From Virgibacillus aidingensis (GTDB taxonomy: Bacteria; Bacillota; Bacilli; Bacillales; Amphibacillaceae): 64,000 nucleotides of DNA. Each line of letters starts with the position of its first letter. The stretch's first letter is position 1. Below, piece by piece: positions 37,193 to 45,890 of the stretch. The position numbers and the translations under genes are program-made. A model generated the notes under the pieces. That model was given only the letters and a program-made list of their open reading frames with translations. It was not told the origin of the DNA and searched no databases. The stretch spans positions 1 through 64,000 of the forward strand of contig NZ_WIXN01000008.1 of the NCBI RefSeq assembly GCF_010994035.1, given 5' to 3'.

Positions 37193-37917
37193 GACTTTTC
37201 CTCCTTCAACAAATAAATACCGCTCATACCACCAAGTATGGTTCCCAGTACAATGGCCCAGCCGGTACTCATTCCCAATTGAAGGCATAACGCATTAATA
37301 AGCATAGCAATTACTGCAATAAGCCCGACCTTTAATTCTTTTTTCACAGAAGGAACAAGCAGGCCGATAAACATCGCATAAAGTGCAATACCCATACTCT
37401 GACTGAGTCTTTCAGGTATTACCTCTCCCAGCAAACCACCCAAAAGAGAACCCAGCACCCATGAAAAATATGCAGTTAAAATGAGTGCAGTATAAAATAA
37501 AGCACCTTTTTCCATTTTTGCTTCTTTGGGATGCAGTGCAGATACTGCAAAAGTTTCGTCTGTCAATCCCAATGAAAGCGGGGCTTTCCACCGCATTGGC
37601 ACGTCGCGCAATCGATTCATAAATGATAAACTCATTACAAAATGCCGGAAATTCAGTACAAAGGTTGCAATAATAATTTCCAGCACGCCAGCTCCGACTG
37701 CAATCATATTAGCACCCATAAATTGACTTGCTCCCGCGAACACCATGACACTCATTAAAGTTAATTCAGTTAACGACATCCCGGACTGCTTCGCCAACAC
37801 ACCATATGTAATCGCGATCGGCAAGTAACCAACCATAATGGGGAACCCTGTAACGATCCCTTTTCGGATCATTTGTACGGACTGTGTCTGCCCTTTTGCT
37901 GCCGGTTTTGTCACCAT
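37189..37917 (-). CDS. azlC: Branched-chain amino-acid exporter large subunit AzlC
   Basis: AzlC-family permease, 242 aa with seven to eight helices. GFPIMVGYLPIAITYGVLAK, FAGASQFMG and LNFRHFVMSLS are conserved motifs. The ATG at 37917 follows GGGGGAGT; an upstream in-frame extension has no start signal. It is translationally coupled to azlD. No regulator (AzlB) is adjacent. Confidence 0.92.
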   Translation of the reverse strand: MVTKPAAKGQTQSVQMIRKGIVTGFPIMVGYLPIAITYGVLAKQSGMSLTELTLMSVMVFAGASQFMGANMIAVGAGVLEIIIATFVLNFRHFVMSLSFMNRLRDVPMRWKAPLSLGLTDETFAVSALHPKEAKMEKGALFYTALILTAYFSWVLGSLLGGLLGEVIPERLSQSMGIALYAMFIGLLVPSVKKELKVGLIAVIAMLINALCLQLGMSTGWAIVLGTILGGMSGIYLLKEEKS

Positions 37918-38368
37918 AAATCTACTCCCCCATGAAGTTATAATTAGATTATTATAGCTCAAATGCATAGAATAATAAAGGGTATCATCTTTTAATTAAC
38001 ATTGAATTTGAGTTAATTTCATTCTTGCTAATAATTAACTATCCAAAATTTCATATGTAAATACATTACATCATTCTCTGCTATATCGCTTAGATTGGAG
38101 CGGAAGGAAGCGCAGCTCCTGCGGGAACATATAACGATGGTCCGCAGCAAAGCAAGGAGGCTGAGGCATAGTCTCCGGAAAAGTAAACTTGGCGAAAAGG
38201 TATTTGAGCAAATGTTTTCGGTAGATCGGAACGTGCGCAGTCCGGATGTTGCACTTGTGCCTTCGTGAAAGCGTAAGTGTGAAGAAAAAATCTCCTCTGT
38301 CCAGGGGTTCAATACTAATTTTTCGTTGCGAGATTAATTCATTCATATAAAACAATAGATTTCATTGA
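37918..38368. other. Intergenic stretch upstream of azlC with a degenerate repeat
   Basis: No convincing gene. It contains the repeat relic at 38095-38200 and AT-rich DNA on both sides. Confidence 0.4.
38095..38200. repeat. Degenerate interspersed repeat of Bacillaceae type
   Basis: GGAGCGGAAGGAAGCGCAGC, then TCCTGCGGGAACA, then AAGGAGGCTGAGGC and TCTCCGGAAAAG, follows the layout of a dispersed Bacillus repeat (GGAGCG...CTCCTGCGGGA...GAGGCTGA...GCGGAAAGCG). The match is from memory and only one copy is seen in the window. Confidence 0.4.
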
Positions 38369-38521
38369 TCAAGAAAAGCACTTTCCAAATGCCGGCACTG
38401 TTATTAACCCGTTTATTCCCTGAAGTGTTTGCGGTGTAATTATAGCCGACGTGCCCGGGGTTCCGGTAATGACATAGCTGCCCTTTGCATTCTTTTGTCT
38501 GCTGAGCCCTGTGATTGCCAT
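38369..38521 (-). CDS. Possible small protein of unknown function
   Basis: A 50-codon frame from ATG 38521: AITGLSRQKNAKGSYVITGT, then PGTSAIITPQTLQGINGL, ending FGKCFS. Its GC-rich, Gly/Thr-rich composition looks more like coding than the AT-rich surroundings. The frame stays open upstream without another start, and no ribosome site is seen. It may be a fragment of a longer lost gene. Confidence 0.22.
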   Translation of the reverse strand: MAITGLSRQKNAKGSYVITGTPGTSAIITPQTLQGINGLITVPAFGKCFS

Positions 38522-38570
38522 ATTATTTGGCGGAAAAACATTTAAAAGTAATACGTAAACGCATAAAAAA

Positions 38571-38597
38571 TGCTGTCCGGGAATTCCCCGGACAGCA
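38571..38597. terminator. Terminator of map
   Basis: TGCTGTCCGGG/CCCGGACAGCA around AATTC, with AAAAAA before and TTTTTTT after. It lies 26 bases beyond the map stop on the minus strand and could act in both directions. Confidence 0.8.
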
Positions 38598-38622
38598 TTT
38601 TTTTGAGTTTATTTACCTCAAT

Positions 38623-39375
38623 TCAGTTATCCTGATCAGTTAATATCATCGGTCCTTCCTTCGTAATAACAATTGTATGTTCGTATTGGGCAGAGCGGCC
38701 CTTATCTGTCGTTCTGGCAGTCCAATTGTTGGCATCCATTTTACTGTGCCAGCTGCCTTCATTGATCATCGGTTCAATCGTAATGACCATTCCCTCTTTT
38801 AATCGTAAGCCTTTATTTGGCAGGCCGAAGTGAGGAATATGCGGATCTTCATGAAGTGTTGGCCCGATCCCATGTCCCGTGAAGTCCCGTACCACTGAGA
38901 AACCTTCTCCTTCAGCATACGTCTGAATGGCATGGCCGATATCCCCGATCCTGTTCCCCGCCTGCGCCTGTTCGATCCCTTTGTATAATGCAGTTTTGGT
39001 TACTTCCATTAACCGGTGCCCTTTTTCATCGACATTTCCAACAGCATATGTCCAGGCAGAATCTGCAAGGCCTCCATCTTTATTTACCACCATATCAACG
39101 GTAACAATATCCCCGTCCTTTAATTTCTCATCTCGCGGAAACCCGTGGCAGATTTCATCATTTATGGAAGCACAAGTTGCATATTCATATCCATTATACC
39201 CTTTCTGCTCAGGTGTAGCGCCATGCTCCTCCATAATTTTCTCTGCCAATGCATTAATTTCCATGGTGGTAATGCCCGGCTTAATCATTTTTGCGATTTC
39301 TTTATGGCATTTAACAAGGATGTCGCCCGCTTCCTTCATTTTCTCAATTTCCCGTTTGCTCTTTCTTGTGATCAT
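38623..39375 (-). CDS. map: Type I methionine aminopeptidase
   Basis: Map removes N-terminal Met from new proteins in the cytosol. Length 250 aa is standard. Metal ligands are Asp in VTVDMVVNKDGGLADSAW (two Asp), His in FTGHGIG, Glu in ITIEPMI and Glu in QYEHTIVITKEG. It is not in the ribosomal-protein operon with adk/secY, so it is likely the second, YflG/MapB-type paralogue. AAGGAAGAA ribosome site; own terminator. Confidence 0.93.
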   Translation of the reverse strand: MITRKSKREIEKMKEAGDILVKCHKEIAKMIKPGITTMEINALAEKIMEEHGATPEQKGYNGYEYATCASINDEICHGFPRDEKLKDGDIVTVDMVVNKDGGLADSAWTYAVGNVDEKGHRLMEVTKTALYKGIEQAQAGNRIGDIGHAIQTYAEGEGFSVVRDFTGHGIGPTLHEDPHIPHFGLPNKGLRLKEGMVITIEPMINEGSWHSKMDANNWTARTTDKGRSAQYEHTIVITKEGPMILTDQDN

Positions 39376-39547
39376 TCAGTTCTTCCTTTCATTCACACTT
39401 TTATATTCTTCTATATATGAAAAAAAATTTACCATCATAAGATACTGTTTGCGTACAACATAAAGTGTATCATATCTTCATTTATTCTAAAAAGAAATTA
39501 GCAAGCCAGCCTGGGGCTATTCAGCCATTATTTGACCAAAAACAAAC

Positions 39548-39568
39548 GCAGAGGCACACTGCCCCTGC
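39548..39568 (-). terminator. Terminator of the YjcZ-family gene
   Basis: GCAG-GGCA/TGCC-CTGC stem with one mismatch, followed on the minus strand by GTTTGTTTTTGG. Confidence 0.55.
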
Positions 39569-39581
39569 ATGATTGTACTTG

Positions 39582-39692
39582 TTAATAAACGCCATAGCCG
39601 CCTGTATAGGCAGTACCAATTATAATTAACAAAATAAACAATACGACGATAAGCGCAAAGCCGGAGCCGTATCCAACTGCACCTTTGCTCAT
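39582..39692 (-). CDS. YjcZ-family sporulation peptide
   Basis: A 36-aa peptide: MSKGAVGYGSGFALIVVLFI, then LLIIIGTAYTGGYGVY. The Gly/Tyr-rich ends around a single hydrophobic helix are typical of the YjcZ/sporulation small-peptide family of Bacillaceae, expressed during spore formation. A strong GGAGGGA ribosome site lies 5 bases before the ATG and a terminator follows. Confidence 0.85.
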   Translation of the reverse strand: MSKGAVGYGSGFALIVVLFILLIIIGTAYTGGYGVY

Positions 39693-39877
39693 CAGCTTCC
39701 CTCCTCCTGCATTCTCATTCTCAGCTTATGCAGAGAAGCGGAGTTTTGGGAGAAAATATCCTCATATATTTTTACATAAAATTTTTTATTTGAAATTTAA
39801 TACTTTGGAAACCGGGACCAAAATTATTACTGGGCTTATGACCAGCATATTTAAAATAATAATATTACTTAAAAGTA

Positions 39878-39927
39878 TTGACTAAATACATTTATACTGA
39901 TATGGTTATACACATGAGTATATAACC
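39878..39927 (+). promoter_or_regulatory. Promoter and candidate GntR operator of the ABC cassette
   Basis: TTGACT (39878-39883), 17 bases, then TATGGT as a poor -10. Overlapping it is the inverted repeat GGTTATA (39904-39910)/TATAACC (39921-39927), likely the site for the GntR-family repressor encoded just downstream. Confidence 0.5.
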
Positions 39928-39968
39928 GTATTACTGTATGACAATAATTAGAATTGTGGGAGATAACC

Positions 39969-40346
39969 ATGAGCAAATCTTTTGAGCAGGATAAACCGAT
40001 CTATATTCAAGTTCGTGAAAAAATTGAAGATCAAATTATTGACCATCAGCTTAAAGAAAATGAGCAAGCACCTTCCACCAATCAGCTTGTTAATTTCTAC
40101 AAAATAAACCATGCAACGGTCTCTAAAGGTGTAAATCAGTTAGTGGAGGAAGGAATTCTATATAAGAAACGGGGAATTGGCATGTTTGTAGCTGCCGGAG
40201 CCAGAGAAAAATTAGTGCAAAAGCGTAAGGAATCATTTCTTGAAGATTATGTAATGAAATTAGTGCATGAAGCGAATAAATTAGAGATTACGGAAAATGA
40301 AATTATCCAATTCATTAAAAATGTAAAAGGACGTGAAGCAGAATGA
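39969..40346 (+). CDS. GntR-family (YtrA-type) repressor
   Basis: A 125-aa short GntR regulator with a winged helix (PIYIQVREKIEDQIIDHQLK, then PSTNQLVNFYKINHATVSKG) and only a short helical C-terminal tail, the YtrA subfamily layout. Such proteins autoregulate operons with ABC transporters, as here. The ATG at 39969 follows GGGAGAT; the next gene overlaps it by four bases (ATGA). An inverted repeat sits in its promoter. Confidence 0.88.
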   Translation: MSKSFEQDKPIYIQVREKIEDQIIDHQLKENEQAPSTNQLVNFYKINHATVSKGVNQLVEEGILYKKRGIGMFVAAGAREKLVQKRKESFLEDYVMKLVHEANKLEITENEIIQFIKNVKGREAE

Positions 40347-41227
40347 ATATAAAGGCCAATCGTTTAGGCTTGAATTTTGGTAATCAGCGGGCACTCCAAG
40401 ACGTTACATTTGATTTAACCGAAAAGAAAATATACGGACTGTTAGGGAGAAACGGTGCAGGGAAAACTTCTCTTCTTTCGATTCTGGCATCATTCCGTGA
40501 ACCAACTGCAGGATCCGTAACCATCAACGGAGAAACGCCATTTGAAAACCCTAAAATCATGCAGCAAGTAGCATTTTTATATGATAAAGATTATCAGGAG
40601 GAGTCAGATAACATAATTGGACTGCTGCAGGGTATTCAGCCATACCGTCCGTATTTTGATATGGAATATGCGGAATATCTGGTAGAAAAATTTAAACTCG
40701 ACAGAAACAAACCAATTAAAAAGTTTTCCAAAGGAATGCAATCTGCAGCAAATGTCATTACCGGCTTGGCAAGCAGAACACCAATTACTATTTTTGATGA
40801 AGTGTACCTCGGCATGGATGCTCCTGCAAGAGATATATTTTATAAAGAGTTATTGAATGACCAGGAAAATTATCCGAGAATCATTATTTTATCTACACAC
40901 CTCGTCTCGGAAATGGATTATTTATTTGATGAAGTCATTATATTAAAGAATGGAGAATTTTTACTTCAGGAGGATTATGATTCCCTTACTTCAAAGGGAG
41001 CCAGGATTACCGGTGAGAAACAATTAGTCGAGGCATTTGTGCAGTCAAAGGTGCAGCTTAATGAAGAACAGCTGGGCAATACAAAATCTGTCATGATTTA
41101 TGGCAAACTGACAGACACGGAAAGAAAAACTGCACTGGATAAAGGCTTGGAAGTAGGACCTGTCTCTCTTCACGATTTGTTTATCCATTTAACGGAGGAG
41201 GAAAATGCGGATGAAAAACTATCCTAA
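40343..41227 (+). CDS. ABC transporter ATP-binding protein
   Basis: ABC-2-type ATPase, 294 aa. Walker A is GLLGRNGAGKTSLLSI, the signature is degenerate as FSKGMQSAANV in place of LSGGQ, and Walker B is PITIFDEVYLGMD with Glu retained. The H-loop is STHLVSE. This modified signature is common in YtrB/BcrA-like ATPases. The gene is coupled by overlaps to the regulator before it and the permease after it. Exported substrate unknown; cell-wall-antibiotic response is a usual theme. Confidence 0.88.
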   Translation: MNIKANRLGLNFGNQRALQDVTFDLTEKKIYGLLGRNGAGKTSLLSILASFREPTAGSVTINGETPFENPKIMQQVAFLYDKDYQEESDNIIGLLQGIQPYRPYFDMEYAEYLVEKFKLDRNKPIKKFSKGMQSAANVITGLASRTPITIFDEVYLGMDAPARDIFYKELLNDQENYPRIIILSTHLVSEMDYLFDEVIILKNGEFLLQEDYDSLTSKGARITGEKQLVEAFVQSKVQLNEEQLGNTKSVMIYGKLTDTERKTALDKGLEVGPVSLHDLFIHLTEEENADEKLS

Positions 41228-42008
41228 GATAACAAGAGATATGTTTTTAGTCCTGATGTCCTGGACATTTGGATTTATAGGTGTCATGATCGTTATTAAC
41301 ATTATCCAGCGGGGAATTAATGTTATACAGGGAGCAGAAGTGGACGGCGGCTTCTATGTTTCACTACTGATTGCTTCCAACATTTATATGATTATCATTG
41401 GAATTATTTCGATCTACTTTCTCCCCTATTACGTAGAAAATGGGGTTACACGAAAGGACTATTTTAAAGGTACACTGCTCGCCTCTGCTGCAGTATCTTT
41501 TGTGATACCAATTATTACATTGCTGATAGCTATCGTGGAACGGTTTATTTTATCCAACCTGCTGAACATAAGTTATAAAATGCAGAATTTGAATGAAATT
41601 TTCAATGAAGCGATAATAGATACAGATAGTGGTCTTGGGAGTATTATTGGAGATTTAATCCTTTCTGTCATATTAAGCCCAAACATTGACCCTTCCGGCA
41701 ACTGGATATTGGCTATAGCTGTATTTGCTTTAAACATTTTTATGTTTTATTTGCTTGGTTGGTTAATCAGTGCGGGTTTTTACAGAGGCGGCATAATCAT
41801 CGGTTTAGTATTTATTATCTTCGCATTCGCTATAAATATAGTAAAAGATACATTATTAAGAGTTGCAATGGATTTACCTTTTTCTGCCCGCTTTTCGGCA
41901 TTAGAGCCTTTCTCACCATGGATTGCCGCTGCAGGTATTTTGATTTTAATTCTATTCATTATTTGGGTTATCCGATTATTAACAAAACGGGTGCCTATTG
42001 AAATTTAG
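41211..42008 (+). CDS. ABC transporter permease
   Basis: A 265-aa integral membrane protein with six predicted helices: near residues 15-40, 60-80, 95-120, 150-170, 180-215 and 235-255. No family signature is evident. The ATG at 41211 is 8 bases after GGAGGAGG; an ATG six bases earlier is too close to it. It overlaps the ATPase gene, so it is the membrane partner. A strong terminator follows. Confidence 0.75.
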   Translation: MKNYPKITRDMFLVLMSWTFGFIGVMIVINIIQRGINVIQGAEVDGGFYVSLLIASNIYMIIIGIISIYFLPYYVENGVTRKDYFKGTLLASAAVSFVIPIITLLIAIVERFILSNLLNISYKMQNLNEIFNEAIIDTDSGLGSIIGDLILSVILSPNIDPSGNWILAIAVFALNIFMFYLLGWLISAGFYRGGIIIGLVFIIFAFAINIVKDTLLRVAMDLPFSARFSALEPFSPWIAAAGILILILFIIWVIRLLTKRVPIEI

Positions 42009-42140
42009 AATTTATAAATGGAAGTGCAGCAATCATCTTTTTTATTGCTCTTTTATTTATTATTATGTGAAAAGCAGGCAGATATTTAACCCGGCAAAGC
42101 GGTGTGTGAGTAAAAAACCAAATTTACAGCTTTGACAGTA

Positions 42141-42189
42141 AAAACGAATCACATAGAACACTATTAAAGTGTTATGTGATTCGTTTTTT
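42141..42189 (+). terminator. Terminator of the GntR-ABC operon
   Basis: AAAACGAATCACATA-AACACT pairs with AGTGTT-TGTGATTCGTTTT and is followed by TTC. It may also serve the convergent SDR gene. Confidence 0.85.
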
Positions 42190-42207
42190 CAGGTTTAATT
42201 TAAAGTA

Positions 42208-42963
42208 TTATATATATTCGTTCACATAATATATTTTTCCATTCTTCACGTTGTCGTCTGTCAGTATGTCAATGAGCACCTTGCCGACGACGGAAGGATC
42301 TTTCAGCAGATTATTTTCTTTGTACCCTTTGAACGTCTTGACATCGGCAAATTCTGATTCCGAACTTTCCCTGATCCTGCCCTGCATTGGTGTATCCATG
42401 ATTCCGGGGCTGAATGCAATGACTTTATTTTTTGTATTTAATTGATCCTGTTCCAGTGCAGCAGTTTGCGTATACATATTGATGCTGGCTTTTGTGCTGC
42501 AGTAGGCACTCCAGCCATAGATCGGCCTTTCAGCAGCTCCGGAAGTAACTGTTACACCGACAAACGGTATATTTTTCTGATTGGCTTTATAAAGAAACTT
42601 GTTCATGAATACCATAGGTGCCGTTGCATTCACTTTCATATGATAGTCCAGATCTTCTGCTTTAATATTCATGGACTGATCAACAGGATCGATTACTGCA
42701 GCGTTATTGACCAGGTACAGCTTCGTAATTTTATCTTGAAAAATCACTTCACTTATTTGCTGAAAAGTTTCTTCCAAGGCAGACAGATCGCCAATATCAC
42801 ATCGGTAATCCGTATAGGAAACACGATTTTTTTCGGCGAGCACAGGTAATTGATTATTGCCTGACCTGGATATTCCAATTACATTTACACCTGCTTCCAT
42901 CAGCTTCACTGCGGCAGCCTCTCCAAGCCCTTTGGAAATACCTGTAACAACCGCGTATATCAT
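42208..42963 (-). CDS. YueD-like short-chain dehydrogenase (benzil reductase type)
   Basis: SDR-family NADPH-dependent reductase, 251 aa. The cofactor motif is VVTGISKGLGEAAA (TGxxxGxG), NNAA is present, and the catalytic triad is Ser in VTSGAAERPIYG, Tyr and Lys in YCSTKASIN. It resembles Bacillus YueD, described as a benzil reductase forming (S)-benzoin; the natural substrate is not known. Stands alone. Confidence 0.82.
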   Translation of the reverse strand: MIYAVVTGISKGLGEAAAVKLMEAGVNVIGISRSGNNQLPVLAEKNRVSYTDYRCDIGDLSALEETFQQISEVIFQDKITKLYLVNNAAVIDPVDQSMNIKAEDLDYHMKVNATAPMVFMNKFLYKANQKNIPFVGVTVTSGAAERPIYGWSAYCSTKASINMYTQTAALEQDQLNTKNKVIAFSPGIMDTPMQGRIRESSESEFADVKTFKGYKENNLLKDPSVVGKVLIDILTDDNVKNGKIYYVNEYI

Positions 42964-42994
42964 ATAACATAACCTCCTGGCTTCAAAAATACTT

Positions 42995-44365
42995 TTACTT
43001 ACTGTTTACCTCATTCCAGTAATACACTAACGTCTCCATTCCTTTATCAAAACTGTCCAAAGGAAAGCTTTCATTCGGGGAATGGAGGCGATCATCCGGG
43101 GTGCCGAACCCAAGCAATACAATCGGGATTCCATAAATATCATCGATCCATTCCACCACCGGGATGGAACCTCCCATTCGTACATACACGGTTTCTTTTC
43201 CGAAAGCCTTCGTATAGCTTTTCGCTGCTTTTTCAATTAATGGATGGTTTGGCTCCACTTTGTATGCTTTTGCCGATAGTTTTTCTTTTTTAACTTCTAC
43301 AGTTACACCGGAAGGCGTCACTTTTTTAATATGTTCCTCAAGCTTTTGCTGGATATTTCCCGGATCCTGACCTGGTACGAGCCGGCAGGTGATTTTTGCG
43401 GTTGCAGAGGATGGAATGATTGTTTTCGTTCCCTCTCCCTGATACCCGCCGTATATTCCATTAATTTCAAAAGTTGGTCTTGCCATCGTGTGCTCTTTTG
43501 CTGTATAGCCTTTTTCAGAGGCTGTTTCTTTCACACCGGCTGCTTCCTTATAATCTTCTCCTTTAACCTCGGCAATTAATTTCCGTTCTTCCTCGGACAG
43601 CGGTTCTGCCCCATCATAAAAGCCTTCGACCGTGATTACTTCATCCGTATTTTTCATAGAGGCCAAAATATGGTTCAGTGCCATAATCGGGTTTCTGACC
43701 GCACCCCCATACATACCTGAATGCAAATCATGGTCCGGGCCGCTGACTGTAATTTCGATTCCCGTAAACCCTTTTAAACCATACAAAATGGTAGGCTGGT
43801 TTTTGGCAATCATACCTGAATCGGAGATAACGGCAAAATCAGCCTGAAATTGATCTTTTTTCCCTTGTAAAATATCGTATAAATTTTCGCTGCCGATTTC
43901 TTCTTCCCCTTCAATACATACTTTTACATTCAGCGGCAGACTGCTTTCCGTATTCATAAAAGCTTCAAATACAGCAAGGTGCATAAATACCTGTCCTTTA
44001 TCATCGCTGGCACCTCTGGCATATAATCTTTCATCCCTTACTTCGGGCTTAAATGGATCACTTTCCCATAGTTCAAGCGGATCCACCGGCTGCACATCAT
44101 AATGACCATAAAATAAAACGGTTGGCGCATCAGCACCTGCCCCGTTATATTCAGCATATACAAGCGGGTGTCCGCCCGTTTCCTGCTTCTCCACTTTTTC
44201 AAATCCAATATCGTTTAAATATGTAACAATAAAGTCAGCTGCCTGATCCACATCTTTTTTAAATTCACTGTCCGTACTTACACTTGGTATCGCTAAAAAC
44301 TCATTCAATTTACCCAGCAGCCTGTCCCTGTTCTCGTTTAAGTAAGCCAATACTTTTTCGCTCAT
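42995..44365 (-). CDS. M20-family dipeptidase
   Basis: A 456-aa zinc metallopeptidase of the M20/CNDP-dipeptidase family. Metal ligands are visible: His in FYGHYDVQPV, bridging Asp in ARGASDDKGQV, Glu pair in IEGEEEIGSEN, Asp in VISDSGM, and His near the C-terminus in RLHSPNESF. The lid domain begins at GLKGFTGIEITVSG. It would cleave dipeptides in the cytoplasm. The ATG at 44365 follows GGAGG; the 61-codon extension upstream has no start signal. Confidence 0.88.
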   Translation of the reverse strand: MSEKVLAYLNENRDRLLGKLNEFLAIPSVSTDSEFKKDVDQAADFIVTYLNDIGFEKVEKQETGGHPLVYAEYNGAGADAPTVLFYGHYDVQPVDPLELWESDPFKPEVRDERLYARGASDDKGQVFMHLAVFEAFMNTESSLPLNVKVCIEGEEEIGSENLYDILQGKKDQFQADFAVISDSGMIAKNQPTILYGLKGFTGIEITVSGPDHDLHSGMYGGAVRNPIMALNHILASMKNTDEVITVEGFYDGAEPLSEEERKLIAEVKGEDYKEAAGVKETASEKGYTAKEHTMARPTFEINGIYGGYQGEGTKTIIPSSATAKITCRLVPGQDPGNIQQKLEEHIKKVTPSGVTVEVKKEKLSAKAYKVEPNHPLIEKAAKSYTKAFGKETVYVRMGGSIPVVEWIDDIYGIPIVLLGFGTPDDRLHSPNESFPLDSFDKGMETLVYYWNEVNSK

Positions 44366-44686
44366 CTGTTCATCCTCCAAAACGTACATATTTATAATAC
44401 ATTTTATCATAACGGATTGAAAAGAACAGCTTATGAACAACATGGTTATTGTTAAAGTGAACCTTCCATCATAGGAGGTTTCTTTCACCCGTTTGATTGT
44501 TAGCCGGGCGAAACGGTGAACCCCGTTTATAAATGCCGGATTCTCCACAATTTTTTAAGAGGCGGCCTTATAATGCACAGGGTGCAGCGTTATTTGGCCA
44601 GTCAATTAAACTGCCGAAAATTCAAGGTAACATAATTTATATTCATTCATTCTGATGAACTGATAAAGTATATGATGTCCCTGACT
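44366..44686. other. Intergenic stretch upstream of the dipeptidase gene
   Basis: No gene seen. A small imperfect hairpin (AACCT-CC/GG-GGTT) lies near 44460-44481. Confidence 0.4.
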
Positions 44687-45625
44687 TTAAAACCCTGCAA
44701 TCAGTGCTTCTCTTTCTTTTTTAATTTCATCCAGCGCTATTTCTTTTCGTTCCTTTTGGAATTTTAAACCCGTTACAATACGTTTTACATTATTTTCCTG
44801 ATCTTTGGCCTGTTCCAATGAATCCCTAATTTTACCTTGAACCAGCCAATCTGCAATGATTCCATCAAGGAAAAAATCGGCAAATTTTAATAGACCGGAA
44901 ATTTCAACCTGTATATCAGCATTTTCATCAAGGTCGAGCAATTCCTTTTGAAAACTCCTCATTTTGGATTGTGCCGCATGAATATGTTCTGTAGCTTGAT
45001 CAATGTGATTATGTTTTATAAGACCTGTAATTGCTCCCCCGCCAAACAAATCAAAAGTTCCCCACCCTTCTGCACTTTCCAGTGATTTCACCGCATCTGC
45101 AAGCGCCTTTTCCGCAGCTTCACCTGCATGAATTGCTTCCTCCAGTTCTTTTATATATGCCTGGATATCTCCTATTTTTTCACTTGCATCAAATAATTGG
45201 CGGGCGGAGATGGAATTGCTTCTGGTAATTATTTTTTCTTTTTCAGACAATATGCTGTGATATTCTATTTCTACATTTACCACATCTTTTAACTTATTGT
45301 TCACCTCTAATATAGCCTGTTCAATTTCCTTTTTGGTTTTGTTGGCTTCTTTCAGTTTTAATTGAACAGCTACTACCTCCTGTTTTTCTTTATTCAGCCT
45401 GTCTTCTTTCCCGCCAAGGAGTGTTTGAAAGAAGTTAGTAAACCCCACACTCTCCAGTTTTTGTACATCTTTTTTTTCATCTGTCAGCTGGTCTTCCAGT
45501 CTGTAAATCATTTTTTCCACATCGTTTAGTTCCGTTTTATAATCGGAAAGCTGCATTTCCCACTTTCTTTTCTTTTTTATTCTTTCTTTTATTTGTTCAA
45601 ACCTAACATTTATATCCCCTGACAT
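44687..45625 (-). CDS. Conserved coiled-coil protein of unknown function
   Basis: A 312-aa soluble protein that is mostly coiled coil (residues about 8-55, 75-120, 155-195 and 275-308, rich in Lys/Glu with heptads). Between them is a Gly-rich conserved core EGWGTFDLFGGGAITGLIKH, followed by HIDQATEHIHAAQSKMRSFQ. Proteins with this core are found in many Firmicutes without assigned function. The overall layout recalls PspA-like scaffolds, but I see no PspA signature. It is monocistronic. Confidence 0.6.
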   Translation of the reverse strand: MSGDINVRFEQIKERIKKKRKWEMQLSDYKTELNDVEKMIYRLEDQLTDEKKDVQKLESVGFTNFFQTLLGGKEDRLNKEKQEVVAVQLKLKEANKTKKEIEQAILEVNNKLKDVVNVEIEYHSILSEKEKIITRSNSISARQLFDASEKIGDIQAYIKELEEAIHAGEAAEKALADAVKSLESAEGWGTFDLFGGGAITGLIKHNHIDQATEHIHAAQSKMRSFQKELLDLDENADIQVEISGLLKFADFFLDGIIADWLVQGKIRDSLEQAKDQENNVKRIVTGLKFQKERKEIALDEIKKEREALIAGF

Positions 45626-45813
45626 GTAATCCCTCCGGTTAATTAAAAATGCTTTATGATTGTAAGTGTTTAATAATTAGTACGGAAGGAATTACAGCAA
45701 AGTTTCATCATTGTGATGATTATTGCCATACATGGATAATCAATTTAGGGATTTTAGATTGGTATCCACCACGTTAATTTTTGCTGCGTTTCGATAAAGA
45801 TTTAAAAATTAAA

Positions 45814-45836
45814 AACGACCGGGCAGCCCAGTCGTT
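45814..45836 (-). terminator. Terminator of the yrrT-luxS-mccAB operon
   Basis: AACGAC-GGGC/GCCC-GTCGTT stem; on the minus strand TTTTTAATTTTT follows. Confidence 0.75.
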
Positions 45837-45890
45837 GTAGATTTATTTACTCATTTGTATACAGTTTTTCTCGGCAGACCCGGTCCAGCA

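Noticed and set aside
36899-37288. Longer AzlD with an upstream extension
   Set aside because: The extension lies inside azlC in another frame; the ATGA overlap with a GGAGG site fixes the start at 37192.
38028-38355. Two overlapping minus-strand frames of about 94 codons
   Set aside because: Both lie over the dispersed-repeat relic, whose high GC keeps several frames open; no ribosome site and no recognisable domain.
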